Positions 53,173-61,608 of a DNA stretch of 64,000 nt are shown here, piece after piece (the first letter of the stretch is position 1; the number at the start of each line of letters is the position of its first letter). This DNA comes from Amycolatopsis arida (GTDB lineage Bacteria; Actinomycetota; Actinomycetes; Mycobacteriales; Pseudonocardiaceae), in NCBI RefSeq assembly GCF_900115565.1, contig NZ_FOWW01000004.1, positions 186,001-250,000 on the forward strand, written 5' to 3'. A program made the translations under genes and the position numbers. The notes under the pieces are model-generated. The model saw nothing but the letters and a program-made list of their open reading frames with translations. It was not told where the DNA came from and searched no databases.

Positions 53173-54038
53173 GCAGGTCCGACACGATGCGCTCGGTGCG
53201 GGTCGACGGTGCCCGGCTCGCCTTCGCGGAGCTCGGCGACCCCTCCGCCGAACCGATCGTGCTGCTGCACGGTTACCCGGCCAACCACCTCTCCTGGCGG
53301 CACCAGCTCCCCGGGCTCGCCGAGCACCACCGCGTTCTCGCGCTCGACTGGCTCGGCTGGGGCGAGTCGGAACGGCGAACCGACCTGCGTTTCGACTACG
53401 ACACCGAGGTCGACCGCCTCGGGCGCGTCCTCGACGCGCTGGGCATCGACGGGTGCAACCTGTTCGGGCACGACTACGGTGGCTTTCTCGCCCTCGGCTT
53501 CGCACAGCGGCATCCGGCTCGCGTACGCCGGCTCGCGATCCTCAACAGCCGTGCCCACCGAACCTTCGCGCCGGCGTGGTACGCGATCTTCTCCCTCGTG
53601 AGCCTGCTCGGCCGCGGCCCGCTCGCCGGCGCGTTCGCGAGGCTGCTGCCACTGGCGACGATCAACCGGGTGGGCATGCGTCAAGCACTGCGTGCCGGCA
53701 TCGTCGACCGGGACACGCTGGACAGCTACCTCGGCTGGATGTCGACCGAGGACGGTGCCCGCTGGCTGCTGCACTACTTCGGCCAGTACCAAGTCCCCGC
53801 CCGCCCGGAGCTCGCCGAGGGTCTCGGCACGATCCGATGCCCCACGGCGATCATCTGGGGCACCGCGGACACCTACCTCCGCACCACCATCGCCGAGGAG
53901 CTCGCCACCCGGATCCCCGACGCCGAGCTCACGGTGATCGACGACGCCGGGCACTTCGTGATGGAGCAGGCGCCGGACGCCGTCCTCGCCGCCCTGCGCC
54001 GACTCCTGACCCCCTCCTCGAGCCCACAACAGCGGTGA
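53169..54038 (+). CDS. alpha/beta hydrolase (haloalkane dehalogenase/epoxide hydrolase-like)
   Basis: A 289-residue protein. Oxyanion-hole HGYP (near residue 35), nucleophile Asp in GHDYGG (near 101-106), acid residue near IIWGTADTY, and catalytic His in DDAGHFVMEQAP (near 263). An Asp nucleophile indicates a haloalkane dehalogenase or epoxide hydrolase rather than an esterase. Coupled to the SnoaL-like gene. Confidence 0.9.
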   Translation: MSRSDTMRSVRVDGARLAFAELGDPSAEPIVLLHGYPANHLSWRHQLPGLAEHHRVLALDWLGWGESERRTDLRFDYDTEVDRLGRVLDALGIDGCNLFGHDYGGFLALGFAQRHPARVRRLAILNSRAHRTFAPAWYAIFSLVSLLGRGPLAGAFARLLPLATINRVGMRQALRAGIVDRDTLDSYLGWMSTEDGARWLLHYFGQYQVPARPELAEGLGTIRCPTAIIWGTADTYLRTTIAEELATRIPDAELTVIDDAGHFVMEQAPDAVLAALRRLLTPSSSPQQR

Positions 54039-54185
54039 CGTAGGAAATGCGCGGGGATGTCTCCGCGTGCGAAGGCAGGGCCGACACGACAGGAAACCGT
54101 CCGATCAGGACGGACGGTGGGTGCCCGGACTCTCGATGCTGACCGGCGGTGCCTCGGACAGGGCGGGCTCCATCAGGTGACTCGA

Positions 54186-54223
54186 AACTTGCCGATTCGG
54201 CATCTTTGCGCTTTCGGCAAGTT
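54186..54223 (+). promoter_or_regulatory. inverted repeat operator AACTTGCCGA...TCGGCAAGTT
   Basis: AACTTGCCGA (54186-54195) and TCGGCAAGTT (54214-54223), perfect 10-bp arms separated by 18 bp, lie 17 bp upstream of the TetR ATG. A nested GCCGATTCGGC is also present (54191-54201). A probable autoregulatory site for the TetR product. Confidence 0.72.
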
Positions 54224-54240
54224 CTGCTACGGTGGCTGGC

Positions 54241-54858
54241 ATGGCAGCGGAGATCGGGCTTCGGGAGCGCAAGAAGCGGGCGACGCGCGTCGCGCTGAGC
54301 CGGGCGACGATCCGGCTGTGCATCGAGCGTGGGTGGGACAACGTGACGGTGGAGGACATCGCCGCCGCGGCGAACGTGTCGGTGCGGACGTTCCGCAACT
54401 ACTTCTCCAGCAAGGCCGACGCGATCGCGGCCAGCCACCTCGAGCGCGCGCGGCGCATCGCCGACGAGCTCCGCGCGCGGCCGGCCACCGAGCCACTGTG
54501 GGACGCGCTCGCCGGCGCGGTGCGGACCCAGTTCGTGCCGGGGGACGACACGGAGGACGCGCCGGCGAGTGACCAGCGCTGGCGAGACGGGCTCCGGCTG
54601 ATGCTGGCCGAACCGGCACTGGCCGCCGCGTTCGCCAAGGCCAACGCGACGGCCCAGGACGAGCTGGCCGAGGCCATCGCCGAGCGCACCGGCACCGACG
54701 GGATGCGTGACGTCTACCCGAAACTGGTCGCCGCGGTGGTCGGCGCCGCCAGCGCGGTGGCCATCGAGCACTGCCTGCGCGCCGAGCCACCCGCCCCACT
54801 CGCCCCGGTCCTGCGTGAGGTGTTCGACCAGCTCACCAAGGGGCTCCCGGTCCCGTAA
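54241..54858 (+). CDS. TetR family regulator
   Basis: A 205-residue protein from ATG 54241. The helix-turn-helix RATIRLCIERGWDNVTVEDIA, then ANVSVRTFRNYFSSKADAIA is strong; the remainder is helical with a MftR-like C-terminal domain. It lies upstream of and co-directional with the FAD monooxygenase, which it probably controls along with itself. Confidence 0.93.
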   Translation: MAAEIGLRERKKRATRVALSRATIRLCIERGWDNVTVEDIAAAANVSVRTFRNYFSSKADAIAASHLERARRIADELRARPATEPLWDALAGAVRTQFVPGDDTEDAPASDQRWRDGLRLMLAEPALAAAFAKANATAQDELAEAIAERTGTDGMRDVYPKLVAAVVGAASAVAIEHCLRAEPPAPLAPVLREVFDQLTKGLPVP

Positions 54859-54940
54859 CCCCCTCATCCGCCATCCACCTCGCCCGGCCGGTGCCGGACC
54901 GATCCCGCTGCCCTCGTGCGTCCTGACAAGGAGACTCACC

Positions 54941-56314
54941 GTGACCACTGATGTCGTCATCGTCGGCGGCGGCCCGAACGGGCTGATGCTGGCCGGCGAG
55001 TTGGGCCTGGCCGGCGTCCGACCGATCGTGCTGGAACGCCTGGCCGCGCCGAGCGAGGAACCGAAGGCGAACGGGCTGCTGGGCCAGGTCGTGCGCATGG
55101 TCGATCGGCGCGGCCTCGTCGAGCGCCTGGGCGGTGGTCCCGGCCCGCCGCGGCCGAACTCCGCCTACGTCATGTTCGCGGCCATGGCGCTGGACCTGAG
55201 CCTGCTGGACGAGAGCCCGATCTACGGCCTGCCGGTGCCCCAGCGGCGCATCGTGCAGGCCCTGGACGAGTGGGCCCGCGAGCTCGGCGCGGAGATCCGA
55301 CGGGGACACGAGGTGATCGGCCTGACGCAGGACGATGACGCGGTCACCGTGGAGGTCACGGGCCCGGACGGCACGTACGTGCTGCGGACCCGCTACCTGG
55401 TCGGCGCGGACGGGGCGCACAGCGTCACCCGCAAGCTGTGCGGCATCGGGTTCCCCGGCGTCAGCTACGACCGAACCACCCTCCGCTCCGCGCACGCCAC
55501 CGTCCCGGGGGAGTGGGTGGATCCGACCACCGGTGGGTTGACCGTGCCCGGCTACGGGACCGTCGCGCCGTTCCTGCCGCACCGCACCGAGCGTGGCGGC
55601 TTCTCGTACGCGCCGTTTCCCGGTCAGCCGCCGCTTATCAGCACCACGGAATGGGACCAACCCGGGACCGAGGCACCGGTGAGCCTCGACGAGCTGCGGG
55701 CGAGCGTCGCCAGGGTGCTCGGCGCCGACGTGCCGCTCGGCCCGCCCACCGGGGAGGGGCCGCACGTGCTGCGCCGGCTGAGCGGGGGCAACACCAGGGT
55801 GGCCGAGCGGTTCGCCGACCGCAGGGTGTTCTTGGTCGGCGACGCCGCACACGTCTACGCCGCGGGTGGCGGGCCAGGGCTCAACCTCGGGTTGCAGGAC
55901 GCGGTCAACCTCGGCTGGAAGCTCGCCAGGGAGGTCGACGGCAGCGACGTCCGCTACGACATGGGCGTTCCCGACGCGCATCCGATGGTCGGCCGGTTCG
56001 CGCCCGACCTGGAGCTGCACACTCCGAACGGGACGATCCGGTTGGCGGAGTTGACCAGGACCGCGCGCCCGCTGCTGCTCGACCTGACCGAGGACGAGTC
56101 CCTGGCGGAGGCGGTGTCCGAATGGGACGACCAGGTCGACGTCGTCACCGCACGCCCCGGGGGTCGCTCGCCCGCGGTCACCGCCCTGCTCCTCCGGCCG
56201 GACTGTTACGTCGCCTGGGCATCCGCGACACCGCGGGCGGGCTCGGCGGCGCGAGACGGCCTCCGCGCGGCGCTCCGCCGGTGGTTCCGGCCCACCGAGC
56301 CCGCCCGCGCCTGA
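54941..56314 (+). CDS. FAD-dependent aromatic-type monooxygenase with internal deletion
   Basis: A 457-residue group A flavoprotein from GTG 54941 (AAGGAG 14 bp upstream). FAD motif VVIVGGGPNGLMLAGELGLA (near 5-24), the DG motif YLVGADGAHSVTRKLCGI, and VFLVGDAAHVYAAGGGPGLN. After GWKLAREVDG (near residue 330) the sequence jumps directly to SDVRYDMGVPDAHPMVGR. Relatives normally have about 60 residues between these motifs, including a DxYHAERHPV helix. An in-frame deletion is therefore likely and activity is doubtful. Confidence 0.88.
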   Translation: MTTDVVIVGGGPNGLMLAGELGLAGVRPIVLERLAAPSEEPKANGLLGQVVRMVDRRGLVERLGGGPGPPRPNSAYVMFAAMALDLSLLDESPIYGLPVPQRRIVQALDEWARELGAEIRRGHEVIGLTQDDDAVTVEVTGPDGTYVLRTRYLVGADGAHSVTRKLCGIGFPGVSYDRTTLRSAHATVPGEWVDPTTGGLTVPGYGTVAPFLPHRTERGGFSYAPFPGQPPLISTTEWDQPGTEAPVSLDELRASVARVLGADVPLGPPTGEGPHVLRRLSGGNTRVAERFADRRVFLVGDAAHVYAAGGGPGLNLGLQDAVNLGWKLAREVDGSDVRYDMGVPDAHPMVGRFAPDLELHTPNGTIRLAELTRTARPLLLDLTEDESLAEAVSEWDDQVDVVTARPGGRSPAVTALLLRPDCYVAWASATPRAGSAARDGLRAALRRWFRPTEPARA

Positions 56315-56797
56315 CAGCACTGGGAGTCGGACGTCGCCGCCCAGCGGGAGAGCGTCGAGCTGACCACCGCCGAGCAGGTCTGGATGTTCCCGAGTACCGC
56401 TGATATCGAACAAGGTCGACAGTTGGGTGGTGGGGCGATATCCAAGGCGGTACCGCTTCCGTGGCGCGTCGACGGAACTCGCACACGTTCTCGGAAACGG
56501 TCGCGCCGACACAGGCGGAAAGCGCTCCATGCCGTGCTGGATCAGCGACTCGGCGAGTCCGCCCGGAAGGGAAACCCGAGCCGGGAGTCTCGTCCGTCCG
56601 GTGGCGAGAGCCGGCACCAAGTCAGTGTGATCTCGGTTACTTCGCACCCGGTGCCGATTGCCTTGGCCCCGGGGGATGAGCACTGTCATGTCAGCGACTC
56701 ATGGTGGCACCGCGGTGCGGCGGGCACCACCGGCGACGCGGTCACCCGCGCACCGAGACGCTGCTCGACGACACTGTGGGGACATCGGGGGACGACC
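56315..56797 (+). other. 483-bp interval before the SARP regulator
   Basis: The frame of the following gene stays open upstream to 56384, but this part lacks family character, and the region 56390-56480 is AT-richer (GCTGATATCGAACAAGG). I see no gene. It presumably holds the regulator promoter; no clear motif is seen. Confidence 0.5.
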
Positions 56798-59692
56798 GTG
56801 GCGGGTCTGCGTTTCGGGGTGCTCGGGCCGATCACCGGCTGGCGAGGTGGGGACGAGGTCGGCTTCGGCGCCGCCAAGCGGTCGCGGGTGCTCGCCGCGC
56901 TGCTCCTGCACGCCAACCGGCGCGTCGGCCGCGAGGCGATCATCGACGTGGTGTGGGGGACGGACGCGCCCCGCAGCGGCGTCAACCTCGTCCAGAAGTA
57001 CGTCGGCGACCTGCGCCGCACGCTCCAGCAGATGGAGTCGACCGGGCTGCTCGAGTCGACCGGCACCTCCTACCAGCTGCGCCTGGCGCCCGAGCAGCTG
57101 GACAGCTGGACGTTCAGCCGGACGGTCGCGCAGGCCAGGGCGGCCAACGCCGCCGGCGACCTCGCCGCCGCCCGGCGGGGGCTCGACGCGGCGCTCCGGC
57201 TCTGGCGCGGGCCGGCCTACGACGGCATCGACGCCGAACCCATGGTGGTGGAGCGGGCCCGCCTCGAGGAGAGCCGGATGGCCGCGGTCGAGGAGCTGAT
57301 GGAGATCGAGCTCCAGGTGGGCGACCACGCCTCCGTGGTCGCCGAGCTGTCCCGGCTGACCCGGGAGCACCCCCTGCGGGAGCGGCTGCGCGAGCTGCAG
57401 ATGCTGGGCCTCTACCGGGCGGGCCGGCAGGCCGAGGCGCTCGCCGTCTTCGCCGACACCCGCCGCCTGCTCGCCGACGAGCTCGGCGTGGATCCCGGCC
57501 CCGGGCTACGGCTGATGCACGAACGGATCGTGCGGGCCGACACCGCGCTCGACGTGCCGACCGCCCCGGAGCGACACCTCGATCCGGTCGCGGTGGAGCC
57601 GGCGGCGGTGGCACCGCCCGTGTACCAACTGCCCCGCGACGTCCCCGACTTCACCGGCAGGGTGATCGAGCACGAGGCGCTGGTCGGGATGCTGCGCGAC
57701 GCCCGGTGCCCACCCGTGGTGGTGGCGGGCGCGCCGGGGGTCGGCAAGTCCACGCTCGCCGTCCGGGCCGCGCACACGGTCGCCGCGGAGTTCCCCGGCG
57801 GCCAGCTCTACCTGAACCTGGCCGGGACCTCCGGCGCGCCCCGCGATCCCGCGGCCATGCTGGCGGAGCTGCTCCGCGCCCTCGGCGTGCGCGGCGCGGC
57901 CATCCCCGCCGGGCTCGACGAGCGGGCCGCGCTCTACCGCTCCCGGGTGGCCGGGCGCGCCATGCTGATCCTGCTCGACGACGCCGCCGACGCCGCCCAG
58001 GTGCGCCCCCTGCTGCCGGGCACCGCCGGGTGCGCCGTCCTGATCACCAGCCGGCACCGGCTCGCCGACCTGTCCGGTGCCCGGTCCCTCGACCTCGACG
58101 TGTTCGGCGCGGACGAGGCCCGGCAGCTGCTGGCCACCGTCGTCGGCGCGGACCGGGTCGCCGGTGAGCCGGAGCAGGCCGACGCGATCGTGCGGTTCTG
58201 CGGGTTCCTGCCGCTGGCGATCCGGATCGCGGCCGGCAAGCTCGCCGGTCGGCCCGGCTGGTCGCTGGGGGTGCTGCGGGACCGCCTCGCGGACCGGTCC
58301 CGCCGCATCGGTGAGCTCCGGGTCGGCGGCGCCAGCGTGCGGGCGAGCTTCGAGGTGAGCGTTCGCATGCTGGCCGACCCGGCGCGGCAGGCGTTCCGGT
58401 GGCTCGGGTTGCTCGGCGCGCAGACGTTCCCCGGCTGGGTCGCCGGCCCGCTCCTCGACCGGCCGCACGCCGACGAGGTGCTCGACGAGTTGCTCGACGC
58501 CAACCTGCTGACCGCGGTCGGCACCGACATCGCGGGGCAGCCGCGGTACCGGCTGCACGACCTGCTCAGGGACTACGCGATGAAGGCCGCCGACGGCGAC
58601 CCGCTCGACGCGCGCCGGGCCGCCGTCGGCAGGGTGCTCGGGGCGTGGCTGCACCTCGCCGAGCGGGCGAAGGAGGGGCTGCCGCCCAGCGTCGTCGGCC
58701 CGCCCCCGGGGAGGGCGCCGCGGTTCCCGCTCGGGCCGGACGCCCGGCGGCTCCTCGCCGACCCGCTGGCCTGGTTCGACGCGGAGCGGGTGGCGTTGCT
58801 GGGCGCGGTCGAGCTGGCCGTCGACTGGGGACTGGACGAGCTCGCCTGGGAGTTGGCCTCGGCACTGGTGCCCTACCACGACCACCGCAGCCTGCACGAC
58901 GACTGGCAGCACGGCCACTCGCTGGCGCTGCGGGCCGTGGCGTCGGCGGGAAACCGGCGCGGTGAGGCCGCCCTGCTGCGCGGGCTCGGGCAGGTCCAGC
59001 TCTACCGGGACGACTACGACCGCGCCGTGCGGGCGCTGCGGCGGTCCCGGCGGCTGTACCGGGAAGTGGGTGACCCGCACGGCGAGGCGGCGGCGCTCGC
59101 TGGCCTGGCCACCGTGCACCGGCTCACCGGCCGGTACGACGACGCGCTCGCCTCCGCCGGGGCGGCGCTGGACCTGATGGCCGGCGTCGAAGGGCACCCC
59201 GGCGAGGCACAGATCCGCAACGGCGTCGGCATGGTGCTCCTCGCCCGGGGACGCCTCGACGAGGCGTCCCCGTGGTTCGCCGAGGCCCTCCGGCTGGCCG
59301 AGGCGAGCGGGGACCGGCACCGGGAGGCGACGGTCCTGCGGAATCTGAGCGGCCTGCACGAGCGGCGCGGCGACGTCGGGACGGCGCTGCGTGACCTGGG
59401 CCGTGCGTTGACCGTCTTCGAGCGCCTCCAGGACGAGCGCTGCGCGGCCTTCACGCTGCTGCGGGTGGCCGAGGTGCGGGCCGCCGCGGGCGACGGAACG
59501 CGCGCGGTGCCGGCGGTCGAGCGCGCGCTGGCGGTGTTCCGGCGGGTCGGCAACCTCGCGGAGATCGCGGCGTGCGCGCGCTTGCTCGACCGGCTGCGCA
59601 GCGGTGTCGCCGCGCTTCCGGTCGGGGCGCAGCGGGGCGGGGCTCCCGGTGCCGTCACCGGGAGCCCCGCCCCGCACGCGGCCGTCAGTTGA
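56798..59692 (+). CDS. AfsR/SARP-type regulator (BTAD-NB-ARC-TPR)
   Basis: A 964-residue regulator from GTG 56798 (GGGGGA upstream). OmpR-like winged helix (about 1-95: FGVLGPITGWRGGDEVG, RVGREAIIDVVWG), bacterial transcriptional activation domain (about 98-245), NB-ARC ATPase with Walker A GAPGVGKST (near 311-319) and LILLDDAADAAQVRPLLPG, then TPR repeats (about 740-930). This is the AfsR architecture. It probably activates nearby genes; the two secreted-protein genes downstream carry 11-bp-periodic repeats suited to SARP binding. Confidence 0.93.
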   Translation: MAGLRFGVLGPITGWRGGDEVGFGAAKRSRVLAALLLHANRRVGREAIIDVVWGTDAPRSGVNLVQKYVGDLRRTLQQMESTGLLESTGTSYQLRLAPEQLDSWTFSRTVAQARAANAAGDLAAARRGLDAALRLWRGPAYDGIDAEPMVVERARLEESRMAAVEELMEIELQVGDHASVVAELSRLTREHPLRERLRELQMLGLYRAGRQAEALAVFADTRRLLADELGVDPGPGLRLMHERIVRADTALDVPTAPERHLDPVAVEPAAVAPPVYQLPRDVPDFTGRVIEHEALVGMLRDARCPPVVVAGAPGVGKSTLAVRAAHTVAAEFPGGQLYLNLAGTSGAPRDPAAMLAELLRALGVRGAAIPAGLDERAALYRSRVAGRAMLILLDDAADAAQVRPLLPGTAGCAVLITSRHRLADLSGARSLDLDVFGADEARQLLATVVGADRVAGEPEQADAIVRFCGFLPLAIRIAAGKLAGRPGWSLGVLRDRLADRSRRIGELRVGGASVRASFEVSVRMLADPARQAFRWLGLLGAQTFPGWVAGPLLDRPHADEVLDELLDANLLTAVGTDIAGQPRYRLHDLLRDYAMKAADGDPLDARRAAVGRVLGAWLHLAERAKEGLPPSVVGPPPGRAPRFPLGPDARRLLADPLAWFDAERVALLGAVELAVDWGLDELAWELASALVPYHDHRSLHDDWQHGHSLALRAVASAGNRRGEAALLRGLGQVQLYRDDYDRAVRALRRSRRLYREVGDPHGEAAALAGLATVHRLTGRYDDALASAGAALDLMAGVEGHPGEAQIRNGVGMVLLARGRLDEASPWFAEALRLAEASGDRHREATVLRNLSGLHERRGDVGTALRDLGRALTVFERLQDERCAAFTLLRVAEVRAAAGDGTRAVPAVERALAVFRRVGNLAEIAACARLLDRLRSGVAALPVGAQRGGAPGAVTGSPAPHAAVS
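59632..59675 (+). terminator. bidirectional 20-bp stem terminator within overlapping gene ends
   Basis: GCGGGGCGGGGCTCCCGGTG (59632-59651) pairs perfectly with 59656-59675 across CCGT. It lies in the last codons of the SARP gene and just beyond the stop of the convergent gene at 59685. It is likely to end transcription in both directions. Confidence 0.7.
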
Positions 59693-60281
59693 GGCGGACG
59701 ATGTCGATCTTGTTGTTCCAGTGGCCGCCGCCCGGGTAGTGGATCAGCCCGAGGTCGGCGATGGAACCACCGTTCTTGATGGTGAAGACCCGGTCCTGGA
59801 CCGGGAACGAGCGGGAGTCGATCAGGTCCGAGTTCGACGTGCGCCGGTTGTAGACGCTGGTGGCCTTGTCCCGGAAGTCCACGTCATCCAGGTGGTGGGT
59901 GCCGCGCCGCACGAACCGGACCATGGCCGCCCGGTAGTTCTTGTTGGCCCAGAGGCAGAGGTTGTTCGAGGGGCAGTCGGACTTGGCGAAGACGCCGAAC
60001 TCGGGCTCGGCCTGGGGAAGCGCCTCGGCCGAGCGGTAGGTCGACACCTCGTCGTAGCACCGGAAGTCGACGTCGCCCGCCACCTGCTCGACGCAGACCG
60101 TGGCGCCCTGCCACCCCTGCGACAGGTCGATGATCTTTCCGTTGTACTCGGCGGTGGCACCGGTCCGCTCGCTCTTCGTGGGGGCGTCGGCGGTGCCGGC
60201 GGCCTGGGCCGCCGTCGCCATGCCGGCCGTGATCGCCGCGCTGGCCCCGATCACGGCCAGCACACGCTGCAGTTTCCGCAT
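59685..60281 (-). CDS. secreted peptidase-inhibitor I36-like protein
   Basis: A 198-residue exported protein from ATG 60281. Signal peptide MRKLQRVLAVIGASAAITAG with an AQAA cleavage site near 27. The mature part has the I36/SMPI-like (beta-gamma crystallin) motif CPSNNLCLWANKNYRAAM and VYNRRTSNSD, with Cys residues for disulfides. I36 proteins inhibit metalloproteases; here the C-terminal half is longer and unassigned. Three heptamers with 11-bp period lie upstream. Confidence 0.85.
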   Translation of the reverse strand: MRKLQRVLAVIGASAAITAGMATAAQAAGTADAPTKSERTGATAEYNGKIIDLSQGWQGATVCVEQVAGDVDFRCYDEVSTYRSAEALPQAEPEFGVFAKSDCPSNNLCLWANKNYRAAMVRFVRRGTHHLDDVDFRDKATSVYNRRTSNSDLIDSRSFPVQDRVFTIKNGGSIADLGLIHYPGGGHWNNKIDIVRLN

Positions 60282-60330
60282 CTGTCTCTCTTTCCGATTG
60301 GTCGGACAGCGGGAACAGCGTGTCGAGCGG

Positions 60331-60359
60331 CGCTGCAGCGCCGCTGCACCCGCGCTGCA
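60331..60359 (-). promoter_or_regulatory. three CGCTGCA heptamers at 11-bp period (candidate SARP site)
   Basis: CGCTGCA at 60331-60337, 60342-60348 and 60353-60359: identical heptamers separated by 4 bp, 50-78 bp upstream of the I36-like start. Seven-base repeats with an 11-bp period are the classic binding pattern of SARP activators, and a SARP gene is the next gene over. Confidence 0.7.
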
Positions 60360-60400
60360 GTCCCACGGAACCGGCCGGAAGAGTGACAGCGGACAGGGCC

Positions 60401-61333
60401 CTATGCCGGGTCGCCGAAGGCCCAGACCGCGCGGCTGCCAGGGCCGACGACGAGGGTCGACCGGCCGATCCGCTCCTCGTGCCGGTAGGACACGGGTCGG
60501 TTGAGTGACATGTCGACCCGCCGCAGGCCCACCTCGTCGAGTGGAACCGCGTCGAGCCAGATCGTGGTGCCACCCCGCAGCGCGACGACGCCACCACCCG
60601 GAACGGACTGAACGACGAACCCGCCGGCCCGCAGCAACGGCACGGTGTTGGCCGCGTCCCGCGCCGTGACCGCGACGTGGATGCCGGTCACGTCACGCAT
60701 CAGATGGTCCCGGTAGTCGTCGGGCAGGTACCGCTCCCTGCCGACGTCGCCGGGATGGCTGGCCGGCTCGGTCTTGCTGCGCGGGTCGGCGAAGTACTCC
60801 GGCCGGTACTCCATCGCCCACATGCCGAACTTGTCGTACTGGTCGGTGGTGAGGACGGCGTCGAACCACGGGACCGGGACGCCGTCGCCGAAGTCCCGGG
60901 TCTGGAGGAGCTCCAACGGCTCGGTGACCCCGAGCTCCCGCAGCCGCTCGATCACCGTCGCCAGGTCGCCGGCGTTCTCGGTCGAGACCCCCATCCCGGC
61001 CGTGCCCAGCGTGCCGTCCCTGCCGGGCAGGTCGCCGACCCCGAACAGCTCGAAGTAGGTCTCCCGGCCCATCAGGTACCGGCCGGTCCAGGTCACCCCG
61101 CCGGCGCCGGTCGTGGTGCGGACCTCGAAGTTGGCGAAGTCCCGCAGGTAGGCGGAGTGCTCGACGGCGTCGGCGGTCTCCCGGTCGAGGACCCCGTAGG
61201 CGTGGTTGTAGAACAGCAACTGCCGGTCGGGCGGTCCGCTCTCCTCAGCGCCACTCTCGACCGCGCCGGCGAGGGCGGTGGTGAGGGCCATCGCGAGAAC
61301 CGTGATCATCCGTGACATCCGGCGAATGCGCAT
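60401..61333 (-). CDS. secreted DUF5829-like protein
   Basis: A 310-residue exported protein from ATG 61333. Signal peptide RMITVLAMALTTALAGAVES, followed by a region reading RQLLFYNHAYGVLDRETADA, GRYLMGRETYFELFG and WFDAVLTTDQYDKFGMWAME. The pattern resembles the vicinal-oxygen-chelate-like DUF5829 family of actinobacteria; no function is known. Tandem 11-bp repeats at 61377-61453 lie upstream. Confidence 0.82.
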   Translation of the reverse strand: MRIRRMSRMITVLAMALTTALAGAVESGAEESGPPDRQLLFYNHAYGVLDRETADAVEHSAYLRDFANFEVRTTTGAGGVTWTGRYLMGRETYFELFGVGDLPGRDGTLGTAGMGVSTENAGDLATVIERLRELGVTEPLELLQTRDFGDGVPVPWFDAVLTTDQYDKFGMWAMEYRPEYFADPRSKTEPASHPGDVGRERYLPDDYRDHLMRDVTGIHVAVTARDAANTVPLLRAGGFVVQSVPGGGVVALRGGTTIWLDAVPLDEVGLRRVDMSLNRPVSYRHEERIGRSTLVVGPGSRAVWAFGDPA

Positions 61334-61376
61334 GGGCGCGAGGATAGAGCGCGGGATGTCGTGCTCGCCCTCGTTT

Positions 61377-61453
61377 CGAGGAATCCCTGAGAAATCCACG
61401 AGGAATCCCTGAGGATCTCCCGAATCGATCCCGAGGTGATCCCGAGGTCTCCT
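61377..61453 (-). promoter_or_regulatory. seven tandem degenerate 11-bp repeats (candidate SARP site)
   Basis: Units start at 61377, 61388, 61399, 61410, 61421, 61432 and 61443 and follow CGAGG-N2-ATCC-like consensus (CGAGGAATCCC twice exactly; CGAGGTGATCC; CGAGGTCTCCT). The core TCGAGG/CGAGG resembles the TCGAG-type SARP heptamer. They sit 44-120 bp upstream of the DUF5829-like start. The inferred regulator is the SARP at 56798. Confidence 0.75.
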
Positions 61454-61546
61454 CGAACGGCGCCGCGCCTCGCGCTGGGGCGTGCTCGATCCCGCCCCGT
61501 GCGGCGGCACTCCGTCGCGAGGGTTGCCGACAGGTGTTCGTATTTC

Positions 61547-61575
61547 TTGACACGTGTCAGGCCGGGACGTAGCGT
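61547..61575 (+). promoter_or_regulatory. FMO operon promoter with palindrome TGACACGTGTCA
   Basis: TTGACA (61547-61552), 17 bp, TAGCGT (61570-61575), ending 33 bp before the ATG at 61609. The perfect 12-bp palindrome TGACACGTGTCA (61548-61559) overlaps the -35 and is the likely operator of the TetR encoded in the same operon. Confidence 0.75.
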
Positions 61576-61608
61576 GCGAGAGGTGACGACATCGCGGAGC
61601 GCCGAGGC

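Noticed and set aside
56384-56797. N-terminal extension of the SARP regulator
   Set aside because: The extra 138 residues have no family similarity, whereas GTG 56798 begins exactly at the winged-helix domain.
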